A stretch of DNA of 47,807 bases from Bacillota bacterium (GCA_023437715.1 JAEZFK010000041.1:1-47807); one strand, 5' to 3'. Shown: positions 15,534 to 25,367, counted from the stretch's first letter. The notes: a model not told the origin generated them from the letters alone. Made by a program: numbers and translations.

Positions 15534-15617
15534 CATTCCATCGGCAGACAAAACCGATAAAGCCAAGAATTCTTATTATTGCCTGGAAAGCATGGGCAAA
15601 AAAGGAGGAGAAAGAAC

Positions 15618-17036
15618 ATGAGAAAACAGAAACTGAAATGGCTTATTCCCTGCGCTGCTGCGCTTTTTACCATAGGTGCATCCATGACAGCCTTTGCAGC
15701 ACAGGGCTGGACCCAGGAAAACGATACCTGGGCTTACTATGACTCCAACGGAGACGCGGTGACAGAGGGCTGGCGCAAATCCGGGGACAACTGGTTTTAC
15801 CTGGATTCCGACGGAAAGCTGGCAACCAGCACCATCATCGAAGACAACGACAATTATTATTATGTAAACTCCCAGGGAGCCATGGTAACCAACGAATGGA
15901 GAGAGATTCCCTCCGACCAGGACGAAGAAGACGAGCCGGACACCTACTGGTATTACTTAGGAAGCAATGGAAAGGCCTACAAGGCTCCGACTACCGGGAA
16001 AACTACCTTTAAATCCGTCCCCACAACAAAGGGAAATAAGAACTTTGCCTTTGATTCCGAGGGAAGAATGCTGTACGGCTGGATAAATGATGAATCCACA
16101 CGCCTGACCGAAGACGACGCATGGAAAGACGGGATCTATTACTGCGGAACCTCCTCTGACGGCGCTCAGACCAACAATGAATGGAGGTCTATTGAGGCAG
16201 AGGATGATGAAAATACAAAAGACAGCTTTGAAGGAGCCTACTGGTTCTATTTCGGTTCTAACGGCAAGAAGATAAAAGATACCACAAAGACCATCAACGG
16301 CAAAAAATACCGCTTCAACGAAAACGGTGCAGCTGAATCCGAATGGTATGAGACAGCCTCTGCCTCCACTTCCAGCTCTGCCGATCAGTATTACAATCTT
16401 CCTGACCAGTGCTGGCTTGCAAAGGGCTGGTTCAAGGCCATTCCTGGTGAAGATGTGGATCAGGAAGCTTATGAGGACGGCGAGGAATACTGGTTCTATG
16501 CCCTAAACGACGGCAGAGTGGCAACCAGCCAGATCAAGTCCATCGACGGCTTAAAATATGCGTTCAATGAAAAGGGTGAAATGCTTCACGGCCTTTACAA
16601 GCTGACCTTTGACGAGGACAGAAACTTGGAAACCTATGAGGAAATCGAAACAGAAAGCGACTTCCCGGCAGCAGATGAAGCCTGCGAGGTTTACTATTTC
16701 GGTAATTCTCCTAAGGAAGGCGCTATGACCACCGGCAAGACCACCATTGAAATCGACGGAGAAGATTACACCTTCAACTTCCGCAAGTCCGGCAGCAACA
16801 AGGGCGCAGGCTACAACGCCATCTACGACGACAGCATCTACGTACAGGGCCGTTTGATAAAGGCTGACAAGGATGAGAAGTACAAAGTAGTGGAATACGA
16901 CGGCAAGGAGTACTTAGTCGGAACCTCCGGAAAGCTTGCAAAGGGCAAGACAAACATTCAGGATGGGGACGATAAATACTATAAGACCAACAGCGACGGA
17001 ACCATCAAGGAATCAGGATACGAAAAGATAAAATAA
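15618..17036 (+). CDS. Secreted choline-binding-type (cell wall-binding) repeat protein
   Basis: This 472-residue acidic protein begins with a signal peptide (basic MRKQKLK, hydrophobic core, cleavage near AFA-AQ at 27-29). The rest consists of degenerate choline-binding/glucan-binding repeats of about 20 residues: GWTQENDTWAYYDSNG, GWRKSGDNWFYLDSDG, YYYVNSQGAMVTNEW, YAFNEKGEMLHG and others. There is no separate catalytic domain. Related repeats bind teichoic-acid choline or polysaccharide; the ligand here is unknown. The start is set by AAAGGAGGAG 7 bases before the ATG. The long interruptions between repeats rich in Asp and Glu are unusual. Expression may be controlled by the MerR-type promoter about 80 bases upstream. 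An intrinsic terminator follows. Confidence 0.88.
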   Translation: MRKQKLKWLIPCAAALFTIGASMTAFAAQGWTQENDTWAYYDSNGDAVTEGWRKSGDNWFYLDSDGKLATSTIIEDNDNYYYVNSQGAMVTNEWREIPSDQDEEDEPDTYWYYLGSNGKAYKAPTTGKTTFKSVPTTKGNKNFAFDSEGRMLYGWINDESTRLTEDDAWKDGIYYCGTSSDGAQTNNEWRSIEAEDDENTKDSFEGAYWFYFGSNGKKIKDTTKTINGKKYRFNENGAAESEWYETASASTSSSADQYYNLPDQCWLAKGWFKAIPGEDVDQEAYEDGEEYWFYALNDGRVATSQIKSIDGLKYAFNEKGEMLHGLYKLTFDEDRNLETYEEIETESDFPAADEACEVYYFGNSPKEGAMTTGKTTIEIDGEDYTFNFRKSGSNKGAGYNAIYDDSIYVQGRLIKADKDEKYKVVEYDGKEYLVGTSGKLAKGKTNIQDGDDKYYKTNSDGTIKESGYEKIK

Positions 17037-17069
17037 CATAGATAATATACAAAAGATATACAAAAGAAA

Positions 17070-17106
17070 CGGCAGCGTGGAATATTCCATGCTGCCGCTT
17101 TTTTTC
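17070..17106 (+). terminator. Intrinsic terminator of the repeat-protein gene
   Basis: A 14-bp stem (CGGCAGCGTGGAAT / ATTCCATGCTGCCG, one G-T-type mismatch) is followed by C and T7. Confidence 0.9.
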
Positions 17107-17121
17107 TATCCCCTATATCCC

Positions 17122-18456
17122 CTATGAGTCCGCATACACCTTTGCCCCTTCATAGATTTCTTCCGAATCCACGTGGTCAATGACTTCCTGGCCCTCCGAG
17201 AGCCCTTCCTTCACCACTGCCTGGGCTGTGGTCTTGTATTCGATTTCCACAGGCTGCTTTTGGGCTCTCCCGTTTTTAATCACAAAGACGTAATCCTGGT
17301 CATCCAGTTCAAAAACAGCGCTTGACGGAATCACCAGCTTATCCTCCCCCTGATACAGGGTGAAACGGATGTTGGCTCCGTATCCTTCCTTTCCCTCCAG
17401 GTCCGAAGCCTCATCCATATCGATCTTCACATGGACCCTGTATTCATCCATTCCCAGGGCCGAGGTTCCCTTTGCCGCATAGTCATAGACCTGGCTTATG
17501 GTTCCGCCGTACATCTTATCCTGGTTCCTAAGCTGCAGGATCACCGTCACCTTATCTCCTGGCGACAAATACGGGGCTACGCTGGTAAGCACGTCAGCTT
17601 CTGCCTGAACCTTTCCCCTGCCGCTTATGGTTGCAGCAGCCTCTCCGGCCTGTATATAGGACATATCCCTGATCGGAAGGGCCGTAACAATTCCATCCCG
17701 GTCCGCGGCCGCCACACACTTTTTCAGCCGGTCTTCCAGCTGCTCCATGGTGGTTTCCTGGGATTTGATCTGGGCCTTCAGCTGTTCTTCCACGCTTTCA
17801 TAAAACCTTCCGTTGATGGTGGTCTCATCAATGCCCTCTGCCTTTAAGCTCTCTAAAAACCGTCGGCTCTCCTCGTAACGGCCCTTTGCCTGCTCCCAGG
17901 CCTGAGAGGCATACTCATAGGAAGCCTGGTTTTTTTCCCACTCAATCTTGGAAATGCTGCCCTCTGCATACAAGGACTGGGAAGCGTCAAAAAGAGTTTT
18001 TGCCGCTTGATAATCCGCCTCCTTTGCCGCCACCTCCGCCCTTACGGAATCCAAATACTCCTGAGGCGAGGAAGTCATCACCTGCCCGATCCGGCTTTGC
18101 TCCAGTTTGGCCTTATACCCTGCCAGGGTGCTTTCACAAAGGGCCTTTTCATGCAGAAAATCCGTATCATCAATGGTAAACAGGGTATCTCCCTGCTTCA
18201 CCACATCGTTTTCCTTAACCAGAACCTCCTTTACCGGCCCTGATACCTCTGAAACAAGGCGGTATTCTCCTCCCGCGGTAATGGTCCCTTCCTCCGTATA
18301 ACGGTCCTCTACGGTCTGAGAGGAGGCTGCCACAGTCTCCACCCCGGTTCCCTTTAAATTTTTAAGTGCCGAAGCCCCTATGACCAGTACAAGGACGCCC
18401 CCTGCGGCCCCCAGAAGGTATATTTTCTTTTTCCTGCCATCCATTCGGATTTTCAT
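17122..18456 (-). CDS. HlyD/MacA-type membrane fusion (adaptor) protein of an ABC exporter
   Basis: This 444-residue protein has an N-terminal membrane anchor (about 10-30, IYLLGAAGGVLVLVIGASAL), a barrel-sandwich (lipoyl-like) half (VSGPVKEVLVKENDVVKQGDTLFTIDD), a coiled-coil hairpin (about 105-240) and the second barrel-sandwich half plus beta-barrel (about 250-400). Adaptors of this type couple a MacB-like ABC transporter to its substrate outside the membrane. It is the third gene of an operon behind the permease (4-base gap) and ATPase. The exported substrate is unknown; antimicrobial peptides or lipids are common for the family. Confidence 0.9.
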   Translation of the reverse strand: MKIRMDGRKKKIYLLGAAGGVLVLVIGASALKNLKGTGVETVAASSQTVEDRYTEEGTITAGGEYRLVSEVSGPVKEVLVKENDVVKQGDTLFTIDDTDFLHEKALCESTLAGYKAKLEQSRIGQVMTSSPQEYLDSVRAEVAAKEADYQAAKTLFDASQSLYAEGSISKIEWEKNQASYEYASQAWEQAKGRYEESRRFLESLKAEGIDETTINGRFYESVEEQLKAQIKSQETTMEQLEDRLKKCVAAADRDGIVTALPIRDMSYIQAGEAAATISGRGKVQAEADVLTSVAPYLSPGDKVTVILQLRNQDKMYGGTISQVYDYAAKGTSALGMDEYRVHVKIDMDEASDLEGKEGYGANIRFTLYQGEDKLVIPSSAVFELDDQDYVFVIKNGRAQKQPVEIEYKTTAQAVVKEGLSEGQEVIDHVDSEEIYEGAKVYADS

Positions 18457-18460
18457 AAGC

Positions 18461-20803
18461 CTATTCCCTTTCTTTCAAAATATCCGTCAGCTTTATCTTT
18501 TTAACAAACCTGGTCTGAGCCAGCAGGGAAACCCCTGCCATCCCAAGACAGGTGAAAAACGACACTACATAACAGGATGGCCGTATGGCCAGATCAATGG
18601 TATAGGAATCGGATATAACCAGATGCTCCAGAAGATATTTTATTCCAATGCTTCCGAACATCCCGAAAAGAATTCCCAGAATGAAGTAGACCATCTGCTC
18701 AAAGAGCAGGATCCTTCCTACCTCCCTGTCCGTTCCTCCCATTATAATAAATGTTCCAAGCTCCGTAATTCTTTCCCTGATATTAATCATGGAAATATTG
18801 TAAATGAGGATTCCGCCTGCTGCCACGGCCATAAAGGAGAACATCTGGACCATAGCCATCATGCTGCCCATGATTTCCCGGTAGCTGTCAATGATCCGGC
18901 CCGTATCCACCATCCAGGTCACACGGCTGGTTTTTAAAAGCTGCTCCCGGACCTCTTCCATCCTTCCCCTTTCCACCTTTAAGAGAACGGTTTCCGCAAT
19001 GGGACCGGAATTGAAAAACCGGCGGAAGCCGTCTGCCGATATGTAACAGCCCCCTCCCAGACTTTCCTTTATAATGGCTTTTACCGGAACTCTCACCGCT
19101 TCCGCCGTCAGGCCCGGAACGGATACCTCCATAAAATCTCCCTTTTCCAGATGAAGCTTCTTTGCAATTCTGCTGTTTACGATAATTCCGTCATCGGGCG
19201 GCTGGTAAAAACGGCCGTATAAGTCCATGATTCTCCACATGTCGGATCCCCGGTTCAAGCCATAAACCATGGCAAATTCCGACAGATTTTCATGCTTTAA
19301 CTCCACCGCTTTCTGAATGACGGCTTCGCTTTTCCTCACTCCCCCAAGCTCTCCCCCCGCCTCTTCTCCCCGGATGGGAGATACATAGCGGTCCAGGGAA
19401 ATCTGTATGTCATAGGTCTGCACCTTGCTGAACTGGTCAAAGTACATCTGATCCGCCACTCCCTTAAAGGAAAACAGTACGGAAGACATGGAAAAAGGAA
19501 AAGCGATTGCAAGAACAATCAAAAATCCCCGGAAAGGATTTCTCACCACAGAGCGGAAGCCCATCTTTTCCGTGGCATCCAGCCTGGAGGATAAAAAGGC
19601 GGGAAGCCTTAAATCCCCGCCGGCAGGAACCCTGGCTCTCATGGCCTGGGCAGGGGTGATCTTTAAGATTCCCCGGACGCCCAAATAGACCGCCAGGGTT
19701 CCGGTAGCCACCGCAATTGCCATGCCGCTTGCCCTTGTATTCATATAGCTGTGATAAACCGTATCCGGAAGATTGAAAAAATCTACATACATAAGGAACA
19801 TATACCGGCCAAAGGGAACCGCCAGCACGCTTCCTGCCAGAGCGCCTAAAACGCCTACCTCCACCCCCTGGTAAAGGTATGCCAGGATCAGTTCCCCGTC
19901 CTTCATGCCAAAGGCTTTCATGGTGCCTATCAGGCTCTGGTCCCTGTCTATCATCTTTTTTAACACCACATAGAGCATGAACACGGAAATTGACATAAAA
20001 AGGAAAGGCAGAGCCGTTCCCATGGAATACAGCTCATTGATTTCCCCATTTACCATGTTATAGCTTGCCTGGTCTTCCCTGGCGGAAAGAGAGACAAGGC
20101 CATAGCCGGAAAGGCGGTCCATCAGCTGGTAGCGCACATCCTCATAGGTATATCCCTTTGCCAGCTTAAAGCCCAGCTCATTCATGGAATCCTTCCTGCC
20201 TGTCAATTCCTCCATCCTGCTTTTTTCTATGGAAGCGATATCGTAAATTTCCCCATCCGGCACCATGGCCCCTCCGGGAGGAATGGCATATATGTATTCC
20301 GGCCCGTAGCAGGTCCCGGCTAATTCGCACTTTACGCTCTTTCCATTTATCATAAGGGTAAGAGGCGTTCCATTTTCGTACCTGTATATCCCGGCCATCC
20401 GGTTTCCCAGATAAAGGCCGTCCCTTCCCGCCCCCGGTCCTTTTAAGAGCAGCTTATTTAGGGAATCGTCAGAATCATAAGACAGTAAGTGCACGGTCAC
20501 AATTTCTTTCTGTGAAGGCGCAAACAGCCTGGCATCCACAGCCATTTTCCCGGAAACCTCTTCGATTCCGGGGATTTCCTTTAACCGTTCCAGCTCCACC
20601 TCTGAGATTCCCGAAACCTGGGCAAATACGTCTGCGATGGCACTGGTGTTATAATAGCGCTGCACCTGATCCCCTAAGTTCCTCAGAGTGTCCATCATGG
20701 CAACATAGACGAATATGCCGATTGCAATAATGAAAACCGCACCCAGGAAAGATCCCGGATTCTGCCTGGCGCACCGGACCACATTTTTGCGGAAGCTTTT
20801 CAC
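18461..20803 (-). CDS. FtsX/MacB-type ABC transporter permease
   Basis: This 780-residue protein has the duplicated FtsX permease layout: an N-terminal membrane helix (about 17-37), a large extracellular domain, a group of three helices (about 260-390), a fourth junction helix (about 425-445), a second extracellular domain and three C-terminal helices (about 655-770). The sequence ends TRFVKKIKLTDILKERE. It starts with GTG, which overlaps the TAG stop of the ATPase gene by one base, with GAGGAGG 10 bases upstream, so the two are translationally coupled. It forms the exporter with the ATPase and the adaptor. Confidence 0.92.
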   Translation of the reverse strand: MKSFRKNVVRCARQNPGSFLGAVFIIAIGIFVYVAMMDTLRNLGDQVQRYYNTSAIADVFAQVSGISEVELERLKEIPGIEEVSGKMAVDARLFAPSQKEIVTVHLLSYDSDDSLNKLLLKGPGAGRDGLYLGNRMAGIYRYENGTPLTLMINGKSVKCELAGTCYGPEYIYAIPPGGAMVPDGEIYDIASIEKSRMEELTGRKDSMNELGFKLAKGYTYEDVRYQLMDRLSGYGLVSLSAREDQASYNMVNGEINELYSMGTALPFLFMSISVFMLYVVLKKMIDRDQSLIGTMKAFGMKDGELILAYLYQGVEVGVLGALAGSVLAVPFGRYMFLMYVDFFNLPDTVYHSYMNTRASGMAIAVATGTLAVYLGVRGILKITPAQAMRARVPAGGDLRLPAFLSSRLDATEKMGFRSVVRNPFRGFLIVLAIAFPFSMSSVLFSFKGVADQMYFDQFSKVQTYDIQISLDRYVSPIRGEEAGGELGGVRKSEAVIQKAVELKHENLSEFAMVYGLNRGSDMWRIMDLYGRFYQPPDDGIIVNSRIAKKLHLEKGDFMEVSVPGLTAEAVRVPVKAIIKESLGGGCYISADGFRRFFNSGPIAETVLLKVERGRMEEVREQLLKTSRVTWMVDTGRIIDSYREIMGSMMAMVQMFSFMAVAAGGILIYNISMINIRERITELGTFIIMGGTDREVGRILLFEQMVYFILGILFGMFGSIGIKYLLEHLVISDSYTIDLAIRPSCYVVSFFTCLGMAGVSLLAQTRFVKKIKLTDILKERE

Positions 20804-21507
20804 TACCAGACCACCTCCTCCGGCTTAAGGGGCTTTTCATTTACGCGAATCCGCTCCAGGCATCCATCCTTAAAATAAAAAACCCGGTCCGCAATCCCCG
20901 CAATGTTCTCATTATGGGTGATCAGGACCACCGTCTTCTCATACTGCCTGTTAAAATCCGACAGCAGCTTTAAAATCTGGCTTCCGGTACCGCTGTCCAA
21001 GGCCCCTGTAGGCTCATCGCAAAGCAGGATGTCGGGATTCTTGCACAGGGCCCTGGCAATTGCCACCCTCTGCTGCTGCCCTCCCGACAGCCTGCTGGGG
21101 AAATGGCCTGCTCTGTCCAAAAGTCCCACCTGCTCCAGAATCGTCTCCGGGTCCAGAGGCGCCTTGGAAAGCTCCGCCGCAAGCTGCACATTTTCCAGAG
21201 CGGTAAGGCCGGGCATTAAATTATAAAACTGAAAGATGAACCCGGCATGTGCCCGGCGGTAAGCCGTAAGGCTCTTTAAATCCTCCCAGGAAAGAGGCTC
21301 GCCCTCATAATAAACAGCACCGCTGGTAACAGTTTCAATTCCTCCCAATATATTTAAAAGGGTGCTTTTCCCAGACCCGCTGGGCCCCAGAATCACAATA
21401 AACTCTCCACGGAAAATCTCAAAGGACACATCCTTTAGGGCCTCCACCTTGACCTCACCCACCTGGTAATCCTTGCAGACCCTTTCCGCCCTTATCAGAA
21501 CCTCCAT
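20803..21507 (-). CDS. ABC transporter ATP-binding protein (LolD/MacB type)
   Basis: This 234-residue ATPase shows Walker A GPSGSGKSTLLN, the Q-loop in FIFQFYNLMPGLTALENV, the signature LSGGQQQRVAIARAL, Walker B ILLCDEPTGALD and the H-loop ITHNENIA. The LMPGLTALENV and DEPTGALDS patterns place it in the LolD/MacB/FtsE group that pairs with FtsX-type permeases. The start at 21507 follows GGGGAGGG by about 7 bases. A possible promoter lies upstream on the minus strand (TATGAT at 21535-21540, TTGTTT at 21558-21563, 17-base spacer). It leads the three-gene export operon. Confidence 0.93.
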   Translation of the reverse strand: MEVLIRAERVCKDYQVGEVKVEALKDVSFEIFRGEFIVILGPSGSGKSTLLNILGGIETVTSGAVYYEGEPLSWEDLKSLTAYRRAHAGFIFQFYNLMPGLTALENVQLAAELSKAPLDPETILEQVGLLDRAGHFPSRLSGGQQQRVAIARALCKNPDILLCDEPTGALDSGTGSQILKLLSDFNRQYEKTVVLITHNENIAGIADRVFYFKDGCLERIRVNEKPLKPEEVVW

Positions 21508-21608
21508 AAAGCTTTCCCTCCCCTCGTTTCCCCCATCATACACCCATGTTATTGTCAAAACAACCTTTCATTTAAAAACTTTATGATTGTTTTTATCAAC
21601 AACTAAAG

Positions 21609-21671
21609 GAGAGCTGAACGCCTGCCCCTGACAGGAAACAAACGTCCAGCTCTCTCTCTTCTTTTTCAAAA
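21609..21671 (-). terminator. Hairpin between hydroxylase and exporter operons
   Basis: GAGAGCTGAACG (21609-21620) pairs with CGTCCAGCTCTC (21643-21654) with one mismatch, and an inner CCTG/CAGG extends it. It lies just past the stop of the molybdenum hydroxylase gene, as expected for its terminator, although the T-run on that side is weak (CTTTAGTTGTTG). Confidence 0.5.
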
Positions 21672-21674
21672 CCT

Positions 21675-23963
21675 TTAAAAACCTCTCATCCCCCGGTACA
21701 CCTTTTCAGCCGTAACAGGCAGGTCCCTGATTCTGGCTCCCACCGCATTGGCTACTGCATCCGCAATGGCGGGGGAAGGGGTATTGATGACGATTTCTCC
21801 GATGGATTTCGCCCCAAAAGGCCCTGTGGGCTCATAGCTGCTTTCAAATTCCACCCGGATATCTCCCACATCCTGTCTTGTGGGAAGCCTGTACTGCATA
21901 AAGGAATTCTGCAGCATCTGCCCCCTGGCGGAATAGGTCACATCCTCATACATTGCCATGCCAATGCCCTGGGCAATTCCGCCCTCTGTCTGGATTCTCG
22001 CCAGATTGGGATTAATCGTGGTTCCGCAGTCCACCACCGCCACATAATCCAAAAGCTCCACCGCTCCTGTCTCCTGATCGACTTCAACTTCAGCCATGCC
22101 TACCATAAACGGAGGAGGCGATACCGGAGAGGTGTGGGAGGCTCCGGCGGACAGCATTTCTTCATTAAAGCACATGGCCCTGTTTCCAATGTCCTTTAAG
22201 GATATTTCCAGATTTCCCGAGGTCTGGTATACCCTCTTTCCGTCAAATTCCAGGCCGTCCTCGGAGCAGGAAAGGTACTCCGCTCCCTTTTTCATGATCT
22301 TCTTCCGCATTTCGCCGCAGGCCTTCATCACGGCCATACCGGTTAAATACATGGTGCTGGAGGCATAGGAGCCGGAATCATAGGGAGAGATGTCTGTGTC
22401 CGTACCATGAACCACGATCTCATCCAGGCTGCATTCCAGGCAATCCGCAGCCACCTGCGCCAGAGTGGTATCACAGCCGGTTCCCATATCGGAAGCGCCG
22501 ATTAACAGGGTATAAAAGCCATCATCATTGAGGCGCAGCTCCACAGAAGCCACGTCCACACCGGAAATGGCAGAGCCCTGCATAGCCATGGCTACGCCTA
22601 CGCCGCGCACCTTTCCATTTCCCATATCCACCCGGGGATATTTTTCCTCCCACCGGATCATTTCCTTTGCACGGGCCATGCACCGGTCCAGGGCACAGCT
22701 GTTTAAGGTTTCCCCATAGTAGGCAGGCATAATATCGCCTTCCCTTACCATGTTTAATTCCCTCAGCTTCACCGGGTCTATTCCCATCTTTTCCGCCAGC
22801 TCACTGACCGCAGACTCCACCGCAAATATGCCCTGTGTAGCTCCGTATCCCCTGTAAGCGCCGGCAGACATGCAGTTTGTATAAACCACGTCATAGGCAA
22901 AGCGGAATGCCTTAGGCGTCCGGTAAAGGGGAATGGACTTATGTCCGGATAAGCCTACCGTAGTAGGGCCGTGCTCCCCGTATGCCCCGGTATTTGACAG
23001 GGTGTACACATCAATTGCCTGGAGAATTCCAGCCTTATCCGCTCCGATCCGCACATGGACCTCCATCTCATGGCGGGGAGAGGAGGCGATCTGGGATTCG
23101 TATCTGCTGTAGACCATCTTGGCAGGCTTTCCGGTCTTCATTGTCACGATTGCCGGATAGACCTCAGCCACCACCGTCTGCTTTGCCCCAAAGCCTCCGC
23201 CGATCCGGGGCTTTATCACCCGGACCCTGGACTTGGGAATATCCAGCGCATGGGCCAGGATTCTCCTCACGTGAAAGGTCACCTGGGTGGAGGCCACCAT
23301 GTTGAGACGTCCGTATGTATCCAGATAGCAGTAAGCCCGGAAGGTCTCCATCATCGCCTGCTGGTTAGCCTTTGTATGGTAGACTTCTTCCACCACATAG
23401 TCACACCGGCTTAATACCTCATCCACATTACCATGGGCTTCCCCGCCGGAGGCGCATAAGTTCCGGTTATTGTCCGCCCCAACCGGACAGAGGCTTTCCC
23501 AGCTTTCCTCCGGGTGGACCAGCACCGGATTGTCTTTCGCCTGTCTGAAATCCAGTACGGGTTCAAGAACCTCATATTCCACCTTTATAAGCCTCATGGC
23601 CCGATCCACCGCTTCCTCCGTCTCACCGGCCACAATAGCCGCCGCATCTCCCACAAAGCGCATTCTCTGGTCCAGGATCAGCCTGTCATAGGGGCTTGGC
23701 TCCGGATAAGTCTGCCCCGCCATGGTAAAACGTTTCTGAGGCACATCCTTATAAGTCAGAACGCATGCGATTCCCGCTGTCTTCTCCGCCTTTTCCGTAT
23801 GGATCTCCCTGATCAGGGCGTGGGCATGGGGACTTCTGAGCACCTTTACAACGAGACAGTCTGCGGGAGCCAGATCATCGGTATATACCGGCTTTCCGGT
23901 CACCAGAGCCATGGCATCCTTTTTTTCCACAGAAGTATTGACGGTACGCATTTTATAATTCAT
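21675..23963 (-). CDS. Molybdenum hydroxylase large subunit (xanthine dehydrogenase family)
   Basis: This 762-residue subunit binds the molybdopterin cofactor and holds the hydroxylation site. Visible family motifs are TGKPVYTDDL near the N-terminus, RIGGGFGAK, AGAYRGYGATQ, SGSYASSTM and the C-terminal GPFGAKSIGE with the catalytic Glu. The family oxidises purines, nicotinate and other N-heterocycles using water. Its two partner subunits (2Fe-2S and FAD) are encoded directly upstream, with an 11-base overlap to the 2Fe-2S gene, so all three form one complex. The NCS2 purine permease 5 kb away hints at purine use, but the substrate cannot be read from sequence. The gene is of usual length and complete. 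Confidence 0.92.
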   Translation of the reverse strand: MNYKMRTVNTSVEKKDAMALVTGKPVYTDDLAPADCLVVKVLRSPHAHALIREIHTEKAEKTAGIACVLTYKDVPQKRFTMAGQTYPEPSPYDRLILDQRMRFVGDAAAIVAGETEEAVDRAMRLIKVEYEVLEPVLDFRQAKDNPVLVHPEESWESLCPVGADNNRNLCASGGEAHGNVDEVLSRCDYVVEEVYHTKANQQAMMETFRAYCYLDTYGRLNMVASTQVTFHVRRILAHALDIPKSRVRVIKPRIGGGFGAKQTVVAEVYPAIVTMKTGKPAKMVYSRYESQIASSPRHEMEVHVRIGADKAGILQAIDVYTLSNTGAYGEHGPTTVGLSGHKSIPLYRTPKAFRFAYDVVYTNCMSAGAYRGYGATQGIFAVESAVSELAEKMGIDPVKLRELNMVREGDIMPAYYGETLNSCALDRCMARAKEMIRWEEKYPRVDMGNGKVRGVGVAMAMQGSAISGVDVASVELRLNDDGFYTLLIGASDMGTGCDTTLAQVAADCLECSLDEIVVHGTDTDISPYDSGSYASSTMYLTGMAVMKACGEMRKKIMKKGAEYLSCSEDGLEFDGKRVYQTSGNLEISLKDIGNRAMCFNEEMLSAGASHTSPVSPPPFMVGMAEVEVDQETGAVELLDYVAVVDCGTTINPNLARIQTEGGIAQGIGMAMYEDVTYSARGQMLQNSFMQYRLPTRQDVGDIRVEFESSYEPTGPFGAKSIGEIVINTPSPAIADAVANAVGARIRDLPVTAEKVYRGMRGF

Positions 23964-24420
23964 CCCTTGTCTCCCCTCTGCTTAAATATTTCTTAACGGC
24001 CCGGAGCTGTCCCATGTAGCCGCTGCACCGGCAGAGATTTCCGGCTAAATACTCCTTTATTTCCTCGTCATCCATGACCTTTTCTTCCATTTCCATTGCC
24101 AGCACGTTCATGATGAGGCCCGGACTGCAAAAGCCGCATTGCTCCACCCCTTCTCCGGCCAGATACTTTCCAAAGGCTTCCGCCTCTTTCTGAGCACCCT
24201 CCAGGGTAACCACCTGGCATCCCTCTGCCCTGGCAGCCAGAAAGGAACAGGAAAGACGGGACTTTCCGTTGACTAAAACCGTACAGAGCCCGCAGTTTTC
24301 CGTTTCGCAGCCGCATTTCACGCTGTAGCAGCCCTTGTCCCGAAGGAGCTGGAATAAGGTGGTATCGTCTGCGATTTCCCCATAGGTCCGTTTTCCGTTT
24401 AATGTAAACTCTATCTCCAT
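23953..24420 (-). CDS. Molybdenum hydroxylase 2Fe-2S subunit
   Basis: This 155-residue subunit has two 2Fe-2S domains. The N-terminal plant-type ferredoxin fold shows KCGCETENCGLCTVLVNGK plus an upstream Cys; the C-terminal helical domain shows QCGFCSPGLIMN and NLCRCSGY. It relays electrons from the molybdenum site to FAD. The ATG directly follows the TAG stop of the FAD-subunit gene, and its own end overlaps the large-subunit start by 11 bases. The spacing CGCETENCGLC differs slightly from the textbook CxxGxCGxC, but all cluster cysteines are present. Confidence 0.93.
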   Translation of the reverse strand: MEIEFTLNGKRTYGEIADDTTLFQLLRDKGCYSVKCGCETENCGLCTVLVNGKSRLSCSFLAARAEGCQVVTLEGAQKEAEAFGKYLAGEGVEQCGFCSPGLIMNVLAMEMEEKVMDDEEIKEYLAGNLCRCSGYMGQLRAVKKYLSRGETRDEL

Positions 24421-25200
24421 CTACCGCTCCTCCTTTTCCAGGGCCTTCAAAAGCCTCTTGATATAGATTTCAGCCAGATGCCTCCGGTAATCCCCGCTTC
24501 CCCTAAAGTTGGTCCCATAGCGGAAATGATCCGCGGCCCTTTTAGCAGTTTCTTCCATATTATTATAATTTTGTAAATCCTCAAATACCGCCAGCTCCGC
24601 TCTTGCAGGCCTGGCGCCTACGGAAATATAAACCTTTCCCTCATTCCTGGCTGCACAGCAGGCAATCAATGGGAAATCTGTTTTCGATATGCGCTGGGAT
24701 ACATAGGCTGCCTTTCTTCCGTCCTTTTTCACATGAATCCGCACCAGAATATCCCGGCCGCTCTTCATCCGGCAAAATTCTTCCAGGGGGACGAGCCCGC
24801 CCCGGTACAGCTCCACCTGGGTATCAAGGGCCAGCAGACAGGTAATGATATCTGAAAATCCAAAACGGCCGAACACGCTTCCTCCCACGGTGGCTCCGTT
24901 GCGGAACTGAATGCCCACAATGGAACGGGTGCACTCCTTAAAAATGCCGTTAAAGCATTCATTCAGGCCTTCATGGGTTTCTATCTGACGTAGAGTACAC
25001 ATGGCGCCTATGGAAAACTCCTCTTCTGTTTCCTCAATTCCGTCCAGCCCCAGGCCGGAGATGTCCACCAGATTCATCCGGATCCGGTTCTGCACCTTCA
25101 GCCACATCATACCGCCGCCGATAACGCTGCTTTTCTTCTGATTCAGCTCATAGGCTTCTTCCAGACTTTCCGCTTTCACATAATTTTTAAATCGAATCAC
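24421..25200 (-). CDS. Molybdenum hydroxylase FAD-binding subunit
   Basis: This 259-residue subunit belongs to the CO dehydrogenase medium-subunit/XdhB flavoprotein family. The FAD-binding stretches are VIGGGMMWLK near residue 30 and the NGATVGGSVFGRFGFSD region near residue 100; a C-terminal CO-dehydrogenase flavoprotein domain follows. It passes electrons to NAD or another acceptor. It starts with GTG 8 bases after AGGAGGG and is the first gene of the three-subunit operon. Confidence 0.9.
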   Translation of the reverse strand: MIRFKNYVKAESLEEAYELNQKKSSVIGGGMMWLKVQNRIRMNLVDISGLGLDGIEETEEEFSIGAMCTLRQIETHEGLNECFNGIFKECTRSIVGIQFRNGATVGGSVFGRFGFSDIITCLLALDTQVELYRGGLVPLEEFCRMKSGRDILVRIHVKKDGRKAAYVSQRISKTDFPLIACCAARNEGKVYISVGARPARAELAVFEDLQNYNNMEETAKRAADHFRYGTNFRGSGDYRRHLAEIYIKRLLKALEKEER

Positions 25201-25296
25201 TAAAACTGCCCTCCTGATTCCCTTGCTTTCCCTTACCTATCAGTAAAATCTCATTTTACTTATTATTAAAACTTATAAACAATGCTTTATATATTA

Positions 25297-25335
25297 AAAA
25301 GCCTGTGAGAGTATATCATACTCTCACAGGCTTTG
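25297..25335. terminator. Bidirectional terminator, perfect 17-bp stem
   Basis: AAAGCCTGTGAGAGTAT pairs perfectly with ATACTCTCACAGGCTTT around a 3-base loop. On the minus strand it is followed by TTAATAT after T5, ending the reductase gene at 25368-26270. Confidence 0.92.
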
Positions 25336-25367
25336 ACAATGGTTTTCTGTTCTTTTTACTAAATTCG

